From Arthrobacter sp. B6 (GTDB lineage: Bacteria > Actinomycetota > Actinomycetes > Actinomycetales > Micrococcaceae): a DNA stretch of 64,000 nt. The position numbers and the translations under genes were made by a program. Position 1 is the first letter of the stretch. Every line of letters starts with the position of its first letter. Positions 55,502 to 63,731 of this stretch are shown here, piece by piece. The notes beneath the pieces are model-generated. The model was not told the origin of the DNA. It did not search any database and saw nothing but the letters and a program-made list of their open reading frames with translations. The stretch covers positions 1 to 64,000 of the forward strand of contig NZ_KV467169.1 in NCBI RefSeq assembly GCF_001663775.1. The letters are read 5' to 3'.

Positions 55502-56611
55502 TTAGAAAGCGCTTTCCACGCGGCCGATGGGTCCGTGACCTGGCGCCACTTGTTCGGCGGGGGATACGGGACCTGGAGCAGTCCCGTCTCCGAACGGCCG
55601 CCCGCCAAGCGCCTCCCGGTTATGGGCAGTCAGCCAGCCCGACAGGTCCGGGCCCTGCGGCACGACGCCCGTGGGATTAATGTCCGAATGCACGATGTAG
55701 TAGTGCTGTTTTATCTGGACAAAGTCGATAGTGTCGCCGAAGCCAGGCGTCTGGAACAGGTCGCGTGCGTAGCCCCACAGCGCAGGCATTTCCGTGAGCT
55801 TCTGGCGGTTGCACTTGAAGTGGCCGTGGTAAACCGCGTCGAACCGGGCCAGGGTAGTGAACAGCCGGACATCCGCTTCAGTAATGGTGTCTCCCACGAG
55901 GTATCGCTGGCCAGACAGCCGCTCCTCCAGCCAATCCATCGCTGTCCATAGCCTGGCGAAGGCGTCGTCGTAGGCCTCCTGCGAGCCGGCAAATCCACAA
56001 CGGTAGACGCCGTTATTCACCTCGGTGAAGACGCGTTTGTTGACTGCGTCGATCTCCGCGCGCAGATCTTCCGGATATAGCTGCGGCGCACCGGGACGGT
56101 GGAATTCCGTCCACTCGGTGGAGAAGTCGAGGGTGATCTGCGGAAAATTGTTCGTCACGACTTCCCCGCTGCAAATATCCACGATCACAGGGACGGTGAT
56201 TCCCCTCGGATAATTGGGGAACCGCCGGAAGTAGGCAGCTTGGATACGTTCGATACCGAGGACCGGGTCCACTCCGCCGGGATCCAGGTCGAAGGTCCAG
56301 GAGCGGGCATCATGGGTGGGGCCGGGCTGGCCGAGGGAAATCGCATCTTCGAGGCCCAGGAGCCTCCGAACTATGACTGCCCGGTTGGCCCACGGGCAGG
56401 CCCTTGCCGCTATCAGGCGGTACCGTCCGGCCTCAACGGCCCATCCCGGTTCACCGCCGGTACCGGGCCTCCCGTCGCGCGTGATCCGATCCTCAATGTA
56501 GTTGGTGTCCCGGGTGAACTCGGCGCCTCCCGTGACATAGGCGCCCGACGTGCTGTGATCCCCGCCGCCCGTGGCACTGCCGGAACGTGCTGCTCCCGAT
56601 TCCTGGTTCAT
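55502..56611 (-). CDS. Xi-class glutathione transferase-like (mycothiol/hydroquinone reductase) protein
   Basis: 369 residues. AARACPWANRAVIVRRLLG near residue 68 carries the Xi-class Cys-Pro-Trp active-site motif. The N-terminal thioredoxin half and a helical C-terminal half (KRVFTEVNNGVYRCGFAGSQ, LEERLSGQRYLVGDTITEAD) fit YqjG/ECM4-type glutathionyl-hydroquinone reductases. The organism makes mycothiol, so the natural thiol partner is probably mycothiol; that is inference. The segment VVTNNFPQITLDF replaces the usual Ser-Asn-Glu-Ser motif. It is 9 bp from the gene for the M50-like protease. Confidence 0.87.
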   Translation of the reverse strand: MNQESGAARSGSATGGGDHSTSGAYVTGGAEFTRDTNYIEDRITRDGRPGTGGEPGWAVEAGRYRLIAARACPWANRAVIVRRLLGLEDAISLGQPGPTHDARSWTFDLDPGGVDPVLGIERIQAAYFRRFPNYPRGITVPVIVDICSGEVVTNNFPQITLDFSTEWTEFHRPGAPQLYPEDLRAEIDAVNKRVFTEVNNGVYRCGFAGSQEAYDDAFARLWTAMDWLEERLSGQRYLVGDTITEADVRLFTTLARFDAVYHGHFKCNRQKLTEMPALWGYARDLFQTPGFGDTIDFVQIKQHYYIVHSDINPTGVVPQGPDLSGWLTAHNREALGGRPFGDGTAPGPVSPAEQVAPGHGPIGRVESAF

Positions 56612-56620
56612 CCCGCCAGC

Positions 56621-57364
56621 CTATGCTCTGGCCACCAGAATGGCCGAGACGGGCTGCCAGGCCACGACCCACGACGCCCCCACGATGGCAACGAACAACG
56701 CGATCCAAATGAAGGAAGGCACGGACGTGGAGCGGTAGAGCAAGTAGGCGTCTGAACTGGCCAGTCTGTCCCGGCGGCGAACGTGCACGTGAATGAGCTT
56801 GATCACGTCGCGGACTGCAGCCACCAACAGTGCAAGGCCAAGGGCTATCGCCACATGGCCAGTGAAGGCGTGCGGAACGAAAAAAACCAGCACGGCGCCG
56901 GAGGCGGCGGCGGCCAACGTGATCAGGAAACCCGCCAGGTTGCGTACGAAAAGAAGCGACAGGACCAGGATCAGCGAGCCGGCCGTCAGTGCGGCCGGTC
57001 CCCACCCATTGAACCCGGACCAAACAAGCGCAGCCCCTGCCAGCGCCGGGACCGGGTACCCCCAGAATCCGGACCACACGGAAGCCAGCCGGCCCCGGCT
57101 GTAGCTTGTGGTTGTCCCCGAGTGGTCCAGGCTGAGCCTTATCCCGCCCAGCCGTTGTCCGCTCATGAGGGCGGCGAAAGCGTGGCCCAGTTCATGAGTT
57201 GCCGTGGCCAACAGCCCGAAGTAGCGCCACGTGCCCCGGGGAATGGACAGCGCCGTCGCCGCAAGCAGGACCACTGCCAGTTCACCGACGGTGACATTGG
57301 GGAGGGCTGTCCGGCTGAAAGCTTCAATGAGACGCTGCCAGAATTGGCCGGGCAGGGAGTTCAC
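56621..57364 (-). CDS. M50-like zinc metalloprotease (site-2-type) membrane protein
   Basis: 247 residues, GTG start. The zinc motif HELGH (in TATHELGHAFAALMSGQR, about residues 55-72) lies in the first third, followed by four to five membrane segments. It belongs to the M50B-like group with one HExxH and a multi-spanning tail. It may cut membrane-bound or regulatory proteins, but no substrate is apparent. It is divergent from yqeY, and a palindrome occupies the interval. The same strand continues with the Xi-class transferase, 9 bp downstream. Confidence 0.8.
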   Translation of the reverse strand: MNSLPGQFWQRLIEAFSRTALPNVTVGELAVVLLAATALSIPRGTWRYFGLLATATHELGHAFAALMSGQRLGGIRLSLDHSGTTTSYSRGRLASVWSGFWGYPVPALAGAALVWSGFNGWGPAALTAGSLILVLSLLFVRNLAGFLITLAAAASGAVLVFFVPHAFTGHVAIALGLALLVAAVRDVIKLIHVHVRRRDRLASSDAYLLYRSTSVPSFIWIALFVAIVGASWVVAWQPVSAILVARA

Positions 57365-57400
57365 GCGCTGCCCGGCGGGAGGTAGTCATAGTGCGTCATA

Positions 57401-57422
57401 GCCCTCTACGGTACTAGAGGGC
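57401..57422. promoter_or_regulatory. Palindrome in the divergent M50 / yqeY promoter region
   Basis: GCCCTCTA (57401-57408) and TAGAGGGC (57415-57422) with a 6-bp centre CGGTAC. The arms overlap TACGGT and TACTAG, which could be -10 hexamers. It may be an operator for either gene; no regulator can be named. Confidence 0.45.
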
Positions 57423-57475
57423 AGTTGGACCTGCCCGCGCCCCTGCCTGGGGCGCGCTACGAATCGAGGAATACC

Positions 57476-57940
57476 GTGTCCACTTTGAAGGAACGACTGC
57501 ACGCTGATGTGGTTGTGCACATGAAAGGGCGCAACAAAACAGCGCTAACGACGGTACGCAATGTACGGGGGGAGATCGAAACCCGCGAAAAGTCCGGCAA
57601 GACGCCCGTCGTGCTGGACGACGCCCAGGTGACGTCCCTGCTGCAGAAAGAAGCGGCGAAGCGCCGTGACACCGCCCGGATCTACTCCGAGGCAGGAGAA
57701 CCGGACCGCGCTGCCGCCGAAATCGCCGAGGCCGAGGTCATTGAGGCCTACTTGCCTAAACCGCTGACGGAAGCAGAGGTCGAAGCGATCGTGGATGGCG
57801 TCATCGCCGAACTCAGCGCCCAGGGCCAGGCGCCGGGTATGCGCCAGATGGGCGACGTGATGAAGCCCGTGACGGCTAAGGTCGCCGGCCGATTTGACGG
57901 GAAGGCCGTCAGCCAGATGGTCCGCAGCCGGCTCGGTTAA
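57476..57940 (+). CDS. GatB/YqeY domain-containing protein
   Basis: 154 residues from the GTG at 57476, with GAGGA 7 bp upstream. The YqeY domain is clear: LKERLHADVVVHMKGRNKTA, VRNVRGEIETREK and LTEAEVEAIVDGVIAELSAQ near the middle, then GDVMKPVTAKVAGRFDGKAV at the C-terminus. The domain is also the tail of GatB, where it contacts tRNA. A free-standing YqeY probably binds tRNA but has no defined reaction. Free-standing gene, divergent from the M50-like gene. Confidence 0.93.
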   Translation: MSTLKERLHADVVVHMKGRNKTALTTVRNVRGEIETREKSGKTPVVLDDAQVTSLLQKEAAKRRDTARIYSEAGEPDRAAAEIAEAEVIEAYLPKPLTEAEVEAIVDGVIAELSAQGQAPGMRQMGDVMKPVTAKVAGRFDGKAVSQMVRSRLG

Positions 57941-57992
57941 AGACGAAAGGCACGTCCACGGTTTGCGTGGGCGCGCCTCATCGTATCCAGGT

Positions 57993-58012
57993 GCGCCTGC
58001 CGAAGCGGGCGC
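57993..58012 (+). terminator. Possible terminator after yqeY
   Basis: GCGCCTGC (57993-58000) pairs with GCGGGCGC (58005-58012), including one G-T pair, loop CGAA. It is followed by GGTGGGTTTGTT, only a loose T-rich tail. A weak call. Confidence 0.4.
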
Positions 58013-58037
58013 CGGTGGGTTTGTTCTTTGTGCGGTA

Positions 58038-58340
58038 TCAGCCTTCGCAGTCCGTGCAGTAGCTGTGTCCATCCTTCTGCCGCGCGATCTGCGAGCGGTG
58101 CCGGACCAGGAAGCAGGAGTAGCACGTGAACTCGTCTTCGGCCTGGGGGATGACCTGGACGATCAGTTCCTCGGCAACGAATTCGCCGCCCGGAACGCCT
58201 GCGCCGTCCAGTCCATCTGCCTCGTCGAGTTCCAGCACAACACTGCGGGCGTCGGGTGCGTTCGCGGACTGGAGCGCCTCGAGCGAGTTGTCCTGCGATT
58301 CCTTGACGTCGGAGCGGAGTTCGTCGTAATCGGTTGCCAC
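58038..58340 (-). CDS. DUF4193 small zinc-ribbon protein
   Basis: 100 residues, GTG start at 58340. MATDYDELRSDVKESQDNSL is the family start. The acidic middle (VVLELDEADGLDGAG) is followed by FTCYSCFLVRHRSQIA and HSYCTDCEG, two Cys-x2-Cys pairs that should bind zinc. DUF4193 proteins are restricted to actinobacteria, resemble short RNA-polymerase-binding or regulatory factors, and are of unknown function. No strong ribosome-binding site is seen (AGAGAAA at a distance). Upstream lies a hairpin region (58414-58440). Confidence 0.9.
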   Translation of the reverse strand: MATDYDELRSDVKESQDNSLEALQSANAPDARSVVLELDEADGLDGAGVPGGEFVAEELIVQVIPQAEDEFTCYSCFLVRHRSQIARQKDGHSYCTDCEG

Positions 58341-58413
58341 TTAGGTGTTTCTCTTTTCTTTGGTTCAGTCTGTCGCGTATGCAACGTACAGCATGGCGCT
58401 GGTATTCCCCAAC

Positions 58414-58440
58414 GGGCTAACGCCCCACTACGCGTGGGGC
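58414..58440. other. Alternative-hairpin region upstream of the DUF4193 gene
   Basis: GCCCCAC (58422-58428) pairs with GTGGGGC (58434-58440). An alternative GGGC (58414-58417) / GCCC (58422-58425) pairing would exclude it. A TTTT run occurs on the plus strand at 58447-58450. It may end plus-strand transcription or shape the DUF4193 leader. The rest of the interval 58341-58557 has no gene. Confidence 0.35.
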
Positions 58441-58557
58441 GGGCGCTTTTCGGTCCGAATGTGACCAACGGCACTGCTGCGGGCTACTAAAGCACGGAAC
58501 GTGCAGCCAGCACAAGACCGACGGCGGCCGCAGCCGGATCGTCGGTTGCAGCCATAG

Positions 58558-58594
58558 AAAAAAGCCCCTGGAATCCTTGGATTCCAGGGGCTTT
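58558..58594 (-). terminator. Terminator of tRNA-Leu
   Basis: A perfect 16-bp stem (58561-58576 AAAGCCCCTGGAATCC with 58579-58594), 2-nt loop. On the minus strand it is followed by six T residues (A run at 58558-58563). Confidence 0.93.
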
Positions 58595-58602
58595 CCCTTC
58601 TG

Positions 58603-58685
58603 TGCGCGGAGGGGGACTTGAACCCCCACCCCCTTTCGAGGACTAGCACCTCAAGCTAGCGCGTCTGCCATTCCGCCACCCGCGC
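58603..58685 (-). tRNA. tRNA-Leu (anticodon GAG)
   Basis: Read on the minus strand: acceptor GCGCGGG pairs with the 3' side UCCGCGC, the anticodon stem CTAGC / GCTAG encloses the loop TTGAGGT (anticodon GAG), and a long variable arm is present, as in class II tRNAs. T-arm GGGGG TTCAAGT CCCCC is intact. The discriminator A73 is followed by CAG, so CCA is not encoded and is added enzymatically. Eighty-three nt. It reads CUC/CUU leucine codons. Confidence 0.95.
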
Positions 58686-58859
58686 AGGTGGTATTTCGGA
58701 CAACGTTTCCGCCTTTCAGCGTTTCGCGTTTCTCCGAAGCAGCGAGAAAAACTCTAACATGAACTTTCCTGAAACATGGAATCGGGCCAAATGGGTAGGC
58801 TGAAGGCACGCGATTCCGCACTGTCTCCAGCAGCCGCCCACCTTCATAAGGAGTGCTCA

Positions 58860-60164
58860 ATGCCCGATATCCGTCCCGAAGATGAAGTCGTCCGGATCTG
58901 CCAGGAGCTCATCCGCATAGACACCTCAAACTACGGCGACGGCTCCGGGCCCGGGGAGCGCGCCGCGGCCGAGTACACGGCCGGCCTGATCGAGGAGGTC
59001 GGCCTCCCGGCCGAAATCTTTGAGTCAGCCCCCGGCCGGGCCAGCGTCGTAACCAGGATGGCCGGCGAAGACCCGGGCGCGAGTGCCCTAGTAGTGCACG
59101 GCCACCTCGACGTTGTTCCAGCGCTCAGGGAGCAGTGGTCCGTGGACCCGTTCGGAGCGGAGCTCAAAGACGGTCTCATCTGGGGGCGCGGTGCAGTGGA
59201 CATGAAGGACATGGATGCCATGATCCTGTCTGTGCTGCGTGGCTTCGCCAGGACGGGGCGCAAACCGAATCGGGACATCATTTTCGCCTTCTTCGCCGAC
59301 GAGGAGGCCGGCGGCGAGTACGGTGCGCGGTACGCCGTGGACAAGCGCCCCGAACTATTCGAGGGCGCGACGGAAGCCATCTCGGAGGTTGGCGGTTTCT
59401 CGGCAACCATTGGCGGTCAGCGCACCTACCTCCTGCAGACGGCTGAAAAGGGGATCTCCTGGCTACGCCTCGTTGCGCACGGGCGGGCCGGGCACGGCTC
59501 CCAGATCAACACCGACAACGCCATCACACGACTGGCAGCGGCGGTGACCCGGATCGGGGAATACCAGTGGCCTATTGAGCTGACTCCCACCACGCGCCAG
59601 TTCCTGGACGGGGTCACGGAACTCACGGGAGTTGAATTCGATCCTGATAACCCCGACGTCCTGCTGAGCCAGCTCGGAACGGTGGCGCGGTTCGTCGGGG
59701 CGACACTGCAGAACACGACCAACCCCACGCTCTTGAAGGGCGGCTACAAGCACAACGTCATTCCGGAGTCGGCAGAAGCCCTCGTGGACTGCCGCACGCT
59801 GCCTGGCCAGCAGGACCACGTCCTGGAAATTGTGCGTGAGCTCGCAGGAAACGGTGTGGACGTCAGCTACGTGCATAACGACGTCTCACTCGAGGTCCCG
59901 TTCGCGGGCAACCTGGTTGACTCCATGATTGACGCTTTGCATGCCGAAGACCCTGGAGCAAAGGTGCTGCCGTACACCCTCTCCGGGGGTACGGACAACA
60001 AGTCCCTGAGCCGTCTGGGCATCACTGGCTACGGCTTCGCACCGCTGCAGCTTCCGGACGATCTGGACTTCACCGGCATGTTCCACGGTGTGGACGAACG
60101 CGTCCCGGCGGACTCGCTGAAATTCGGCGCCCGGGTCCTCGACACGCTGCTCACAAACTACTGA
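58860..60164 (+). CDS. M20-family dipeptidase/deacylase
   Basis: 434 residues from the ATG at 58860, with AAGGAG 7 bp upstream. M20 metal ligands: VVHGHLDVVPA near residue 78 (His, Asp), GRGAVDMKDMDAMI near 112 (Asp), FADEEAGGEYG near 148 (Glu-Glu) and the later SGGTDNKSL region with the final His/Asp side at TGMFHGVDERV. The lid domain lies between about residues 185 and 310. Two zinc ions would cut dipeptides or acyl-amino acids. The substrate is not set. An open reading frame extends 28 codons upstream, but without family resemblance. Followed 14 bp later by the acyl-CoA dehydrogenase. Confidence 0.92.
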   Translation: MPDIRPEDEVVRICQELIRIDTSNYGDGSGPGERAAAEYTAGLIEEVGLPAEIFESAPGRASVVTRMAGEDPGASALVVHGHLDVVPALREQWSVDPFGAELKDGLIWGRGAVDMKDMDAMILSVLRGFARTGRKPNRDIIFAFFADEEAGGEYGARYAVDKRPELFEGATEAISEVGGFSATIGGQRTYLLQTAEKGISWLRLVAHGRAGHGSQINTDNAITRLAAAVTRIGEYQWPIELTPTTRQFLDGVTELTGVEFDPDNPDVLLSQLGTVARFVGATLQNTTNPTLLKGGYKHNVIPESAEALVDCRTLPGQQDHVLEIVRELAGNGVDVSYVHNDVSLEVPFAGNLVDSMIDALHAEDPGAKVLPYTLSGGTDNKSLSRLGITGYGFAPLQLPDDLDFTGMFHGVDERVPADSLKFGARVLDTLLTNY

Positions 60165-60178
60165 GCCTGGCTGCGGAC

Positions 60179-61339
60179 ATGACGCCCGAGGACGTGTTGC
60201 CCGACGCTTTGCTGGAACGGATCCGGGGACGTGCGGGCGCCTACGACCGCGACAATGCCTTTTTCCACGAGGACCTCCAGGAACTCACTGCGGTCGGTTA
60301 CCTCAAGCTCTGTGTTCCGTCGTCCGACGGCGGCCTGGGGCTTGGGCTCGAAGCGGCCGCACAGTGCCAGCGGCGGCTGGCAACGGCGGCGCCGGCCACC
60401 GCCCTGGCCGTGAACATGCACCTGGTCTGGACCGGCGTCGCGCAGGTGCTTTCTGCCAGGGGCGATCACTCCATGGATTTTGTCCTGCAGGAGGCTGCTG
60501 CGGGCGAGGTCTTCGCCTTCGGCAACTCCGAGGCGGGCAATGACTCCGTGCTTTTTGATTCCCGCACCATGGCCGCGCCACTGCCAGGCGGTGGCTACAG
60601 CTTTACCGGCACAAAGATCTTCACAAGCCTCTCGCCGGCCTGGACAAGGCTGGGGATCTTCGGCAAGGACACCCACGCCCGGGACGGTGAAGGGGAACTC
60701 GTCCACGGGTTCATCCGCCGGGACACGGCCGGCTACCGGATTCTGGACGACTGGGACACACTGGGGATGCGCGCCAGCCAGTCCAACACCACAGTGCTGG
60801 ACGGCGCCGCAGTCCCGGCGGACCGGATCTTCCGGAAACTGCCCGTCGGTCCGAATGCCGATCCTCTGATTTTCGCCATCTTTGCGTGCTTCGAAACACT
60901 GCTGGCGGCCGTCTACACAGGCATCGGAGAACGCGCGCTGCATTTGGGAGTGGAGGCCGTGAAACGGCGGACGTCCTTCAAGAACGGCGGCCGGAGCTAC
61001 ACCCAGGACCCTGATATCCGCTGGAAGGTGGCTGGCGCCGCTATGGCCATGGACAACCTCTATCCGCAGCTGACGCTGGTGGCCCGTGACGTGGATGCCC
61101 TGGTTGACCATGGCCAGCGGTGGTTCCCGAAGCTTGTTGGCTTGAAAGTCAACGCAACAGAAACCGCGCGGCGGGTGGTGGACGTGGCTATCAGGGTAAG
61201 CGGCGGTTCTAGCTATTTCCGTGGCTCGGAACTGGAACGGCTCTACCGCGACGTGCTGGCCGGCATGTTCCACCCGTCCGATGACGAATCGGCGCACAAC
61301 ACCGTGGCCAACGCCTGGCTCGGCCCGCTCGACGCATAA
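60179..61339 (+). CDS. Acyl-CoA dehydrogenase
   Basis: 386 residues, the usual length. FGNSEAGNDSVLFDS near residue 120 and YSFTGTKIFTSLSPAW near 140 fit the middle domain, and the C-terminal helical bundle includes VNATETARRVVDVAIRVSGG near 325. The usual Glu catalytic base is not placed with certainty. It belongs to the acyl-CoA dehydrogenase superfamily close to FadE or DszC-like members; the substrate is unknown. It lies 14 bp after the M20 gene, so the two may share a transcript. Convergent with the DUF5703 gene. Confidence 0.87.
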   Translation: MTPEDVLPDALLERIRGRAGAYDRDNAFFHEDLQELTAVGYLKLCVPSSDGGLGLGLEAAAQCQRRLATAAPATALAVNMHLVWTGVAQVLSARGDHSMDFVLQEAAAGEVFAFGNSEAGNDSVLFDSRTMAAPLPGGGYSFTGTKIFTSLSPAWTRLGIFGKDTHARDGEGELVHGFIRRDTAGYRILDDWDTLGMRASQSNTTVLDGAAVPADRIFRKLPVGPNADPLIFAIFACFETLLAAVYTGIGERALHLGVEAVKRRTSFKNGGRSYTQDPDIRWKVAGAAMAMDNLYPQLTLVARDVDALVDHGQRWFPKLVGLKVNATETARRVVDVAIRVSGGSSYFRGSELERLYRDVLAGMFHPSDDESAHNTVANAWLGPLDA

Positions 61340-61360
61340 CTCCGCCGGACCTGTTCACTG

Positions 61361-61594
61361 CTAGACGGTCCGCTGGACCTGCATCACCCGGCGGCGGAGC
61401 CAGAAGCGCCGGCCTCCGCCCACGTACAGCTTGCTCCGTTCCAGTTCCCACTTGCCGTACTCGGAGTGTTCCACAAGCCTGCGCCGGGCTTCAGGCAGGG
61501 AATCGTCGGGGCTGAGCGTCAGTACGAGGTACTCGTACTGCCTTAGATAGTCCCGTTCCCGCTGGACCGAGCTGGTGAGAAATTGTTCCTTCAT
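61361..61594 (-). CDS. DUF5703-type small protein
   Basis: 77 residues from the ATG at 61594, with GGAG 5 bp upstream. YEYLVLTLSPDDSLPEARRR and EYGKWELERSKLYVGGGRRF carry a conserved pattern with Trp and Tyr, ending in a basic WLRRRVMQVQRTV. It resembles the small actinobacterial DUF5703 family, of unknown function. It is located between two convergent partners. No membrane helix or metal site. Confidence 0.72.
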   Translation of the reverse strand: MKEQFLTSSVQRERDYLRQYEYLVLTLSPDDSLPEARRRLVEHSEYGKWELERSKLYVGGGRRFWLRRRVMQVQRTV

Positions 61595-61633
61595 TGCTCT
61601 CCATTTTCGTCCTTTTCCGGCTAACGTGAAGTC

Positions 61634-61900
61634 ATGAGCATCGATCCGCGTGTCGCGCTTCAGTCCTTGACTTCCGCCTTGGAAGAACACCTTATAGCAG
61701 CGTCCAACCGCCGCGGTGATGGGGACCCCGCCGTAGAGGCGGCTTTTTTTGCCGTCGCGGATGCGTTCGAGGTCTATGAGGACGCGCTCTATGAGGCCTA
61801 CACCGAAGTGACGCCCCTTCAGGTCTTTGACGACGAAGAGGACGAAGACGAAGCCAGCGATGTCGATGACGAAGAGGATCTGGAAATCCTCGAGGACTAG
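61634..61900 (+). CDS. Acidic 88-residue protein
   Basis: I do not recognise the product. MSIDPRVALQSLTSALEEHL and VEAAFFAVADAFEVYEDALYEA form two amphipathic helices; the last 25 residues are nearly all Asp and Glu (DDEEDEDEASDVDDEEDLEILED). TAACGT (61621-61626) lies 7 nt before the ATG, so the mRNA may be leaderless. Its stop codon shares CTAG with the convergent aldo-keto reductase. It could be a helical adaptor, but there is no direct clue. Confidence 0.7.
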   Translation: MSIDPRVALQSLTSALEEHLIAASNRRGDGDPAVEAAFFAVADAFEVYEDALYEAYTEVTPLQVFDDEEDEDEASDVDDEEDLEILED

Positions 61901-62832
61901 GCCTGCTCTGAAACGTCCTCCAGGGCCCGCGAGATCTCCGGCGGTAACGGAGTCAGCTGGGCATTGAGGATTTCCTTGAGCTGAACGGGAGTCCGGGGTC
62001 CCACAATCGCCGAAGCAACTCCATGTTGTGAGAGCAGCCAGCTAAGTGACACGTCCAGTGGCGTACGCCCCAGACCCTTGGCGGCCATCGAGACCGCCTC
62101 CACCACGCGGGAGGCCTGCTGGCCGAGATATGGCTCTATATAGGCGGCAAGCCCGGGGTTCGCGGCCCGCGAATCGCCGGGGATGCTGCCCCTGTATTTG
62201 CCGGTCAGTGCGCCCCGCCCCAGCGGGGCCCACGCCAGGAGACCGAGCCCGGCATCTTCCACCGCAGGAATGAGCTCACCTTCGGGTTTCCGCTGCAGCA
62301 GGGAATACTCTGCCTGGGCGGCAACCAGCGGGAAACCCGCGATGGCGGCCGCTTTGGCGCTCTGCCAGCCATTGAAATTTGAGACGCCGGCGTAGCGCGC
62401 TCGGCCGGTCCGTAGGGCGAACTCGAGCGCGGACAAGGTTTCGTCCAACGGGACGTTCGCGTCCCAGGCCTGGGCAAACCAGACGTCGACGTAATCAGTG
62501 CCCAGACGTGCGAGGCTCGCATCAAGCCCGGACAGCATCGCCGTACGCGACGTGTCCACGGTCCGCCGGCCGTCCGGCGTCGAGATTCCGGCTTTGGTGG
62601 AGATTGAGACTTCGGTGCGGGCGACGACGTCGCCCAGCAGTGAGCCGATCAGGGCCTCCGACCTGCCGTCGGCGTAGGACGCCGCAGTATCGAGGTGCCT
62701 GCCACCAGCATCCACAAACGTCCGCAGCAATTCAGTGGCGTCCTGCTCGTCCGTTTCGCCGGCCCACGACATGGTGCCGAGGGAGAGGGTGGAAACACGC
62801 AATCCACTGTTGCCGACGTAACGCTGCTGCAT
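61897..62832 (-). CDS. Aldo-keto reductase, catalytic His replaced by Gln
   Basis: 311 residues, a TIM barrel with AKR catalytic residues Asp48 and Tyr53 in LDTAASYADG and Lys80 in ISTKAG. The usual His is Gln121 (WFAQAWD). The NADPH-binding C-terminal region has AIVGPRTPVQLKEIL. Members with Gln in that place exist in other AKR groups; the change should shift pH dependence or substrate choice. It is a stand-alone minus-strand gene, divergent from uppP with 50 bp between starts. Confidence 0.85.
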   Translation of the reverse strand: MQQRYVGNSGLRVSTLSLGTMSWAGETDEQDATELLRTFVDAGGRHLDTAASYADGRSEALIGSLLGDVVARTEVSISTKAGISTPDGRRTVDTSRTAMLSGLDASLARLGTDYVDVWFAQAWDANVPLDETLSALEFALRTGRARYAGVSNFNGWQSAKAAAIAGFPLVAAQAEYSLLQRKPEGELIPAVEDAGLGLLAWAPLGRGALTGKYRGSIPGDSRAANPGLAAYIEPYLGQQASRVVEAVSMAAKGLGRTPLDVSLSWLLSQHGVASAIVGPRTPVQLKEILNAQLTPLPPEISRALEDVSEQA

Positions 62833-62870
62833 AGCAGCAAGCTTACGGGGAATCAGCAGGGTCCATGACG

Positions 62871-62876
62871 TAGGGT
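62871..62876 (+). promoter_or_regulatory. -10 hexamer of a probable leaderless uppP promoter
   Basis: TAGGGT at 62871-62876 ends 6 nt before the GTG start of uppP (62883). This is the same hexamer and spacing as at the VOC gene. The -35 side is weak (TTACGG at 62843, 22 bp away). Confidence 0.5.
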
Positions 62877-62882
62877 CTTAGC

Positions 62883-63716
62883 GTGAACTGGTTTGAGGCG
62901 GCCCTGCTGGGCCTAGTGCAGGGACTGACCGAATTTCTACCGATTTCATCAAGCGCGCATCTGCGGATCGTAGGGCAATTCCTGCCCAACGCCTCCGACC
63001 CCGGCGCCGCCTTCACCGCCATCACACAGCTGGGTACCGAGACAGCAGTACTTGTCTATTTCTGGGGCGACATCGTCCGCATCGTCAAAGCATGGCTGGG
63101 CTCCCTCAGGGGAAAAGTCTCCCGGCAGGACCCTGATGCGCGCATGGGCTGGCTCGTGATCCTCGGCAGCCTGCCCATCATCGTCCTGGGCCTCCTGTTC
63201 CAGGACCAGATCGAGTCAGTACTCCGCAGCATGTGGATTGTGGCCACTACCTTGATCGTGTTCGGCCTGATACTCGCAGTGGCGGACGCGGTGGGCAAAC
63301 AGGAACGCGACCTGACCCGATTGACCTACAAACACGGCATCTATTACGGCTTTGCCCAGGCAATGGCGCTGATCCCCGGGGTTTCCCGTTCCGGCGGCAC
63401 CATCACTGCGGGCCTGCTGATGGGGTACACCCGTGAGGCCGCGGCCCGCTATTCCTTCCTTCTTGCCATCCCCGCGGTCTTCGGCAGCGGCCTGTTCCAG
63501 CTCTACAAGACGGTATCGAAGGAAGGCATCACTGGTCCGTACGGCCTGCCGGAGACAGCAATGGCCACCGCGATCGCTTTCGTTGTGGGCTACATCATTA
63601 TTGGCTGGTTCCTGAAGTTCGTCTCCACCCGCAGTTACCGGCTCTTTGTCTGGTACCGGATCCTCCTTGGCCTGGCCTTGTATCTGTTGCTCGGTTTCAA
63701 TGTGATCAGCGCCTAG
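62883..63716 (+). CDS. uppP: Undecaprenyl-diphosphatase
   Basis: 277 residues, GTG start. It recycles undecaprenyl pyrophosphate to the lipid carrier phosphate for cell-wall synthesis; loss lowers bacitracin tolerance. [16 protein letters not shown] near residue 16 and [15 protein letters not shown] near 167 are the two family motifs (Glu/Arg-rich and Ser-Arg active site), with eight membrane segments. Normal length. It is followed by mshC 15 bp later; the -10 for that gene lies at the uppP stop. Confidence 0.97.
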   Translation: MNWFEAALLGLVQGLTEFLPISSSAHLRIVGQFLPNASDPGAAFTAITQLGTETAVLVYFWGDIVRIVKAWLGSLRGKVSRQDPDARMGWLVILGSLPIIVLGLLFQDQIESVLRSMWIVATTLIVFGLILAVADAVGKQERDLTRLTYKHGIYYGFAQAMALIPGVSRSGGTITAGLLMGYTREAAARYSFLLAIPAVFGSGLFQLYKTVSKEGITGPYGLPETAMATAIAFVVGYIIIGWFLKFVSTRSYRLFVWYRILLGLALYLLLGFNVISA

Positions 63717-63719
63717 CAC

Positions 63720-63725
63720 TAGGCT
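63720..63725 (+). promoter_or_regulatory. -10 hexamer of a probable leaderless mshC promoter
   Basis: TAGGCT (63720-63725) is 6 nt before the GTG at 63732. A -35-like TTCAAT lies at 63696-63701 inside the end of uppP, spacer 18 bp. mshC may thus be expressed independently of uppP. Confidence 0.4.
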
Positions 63726-63731
63726 TGGCCT

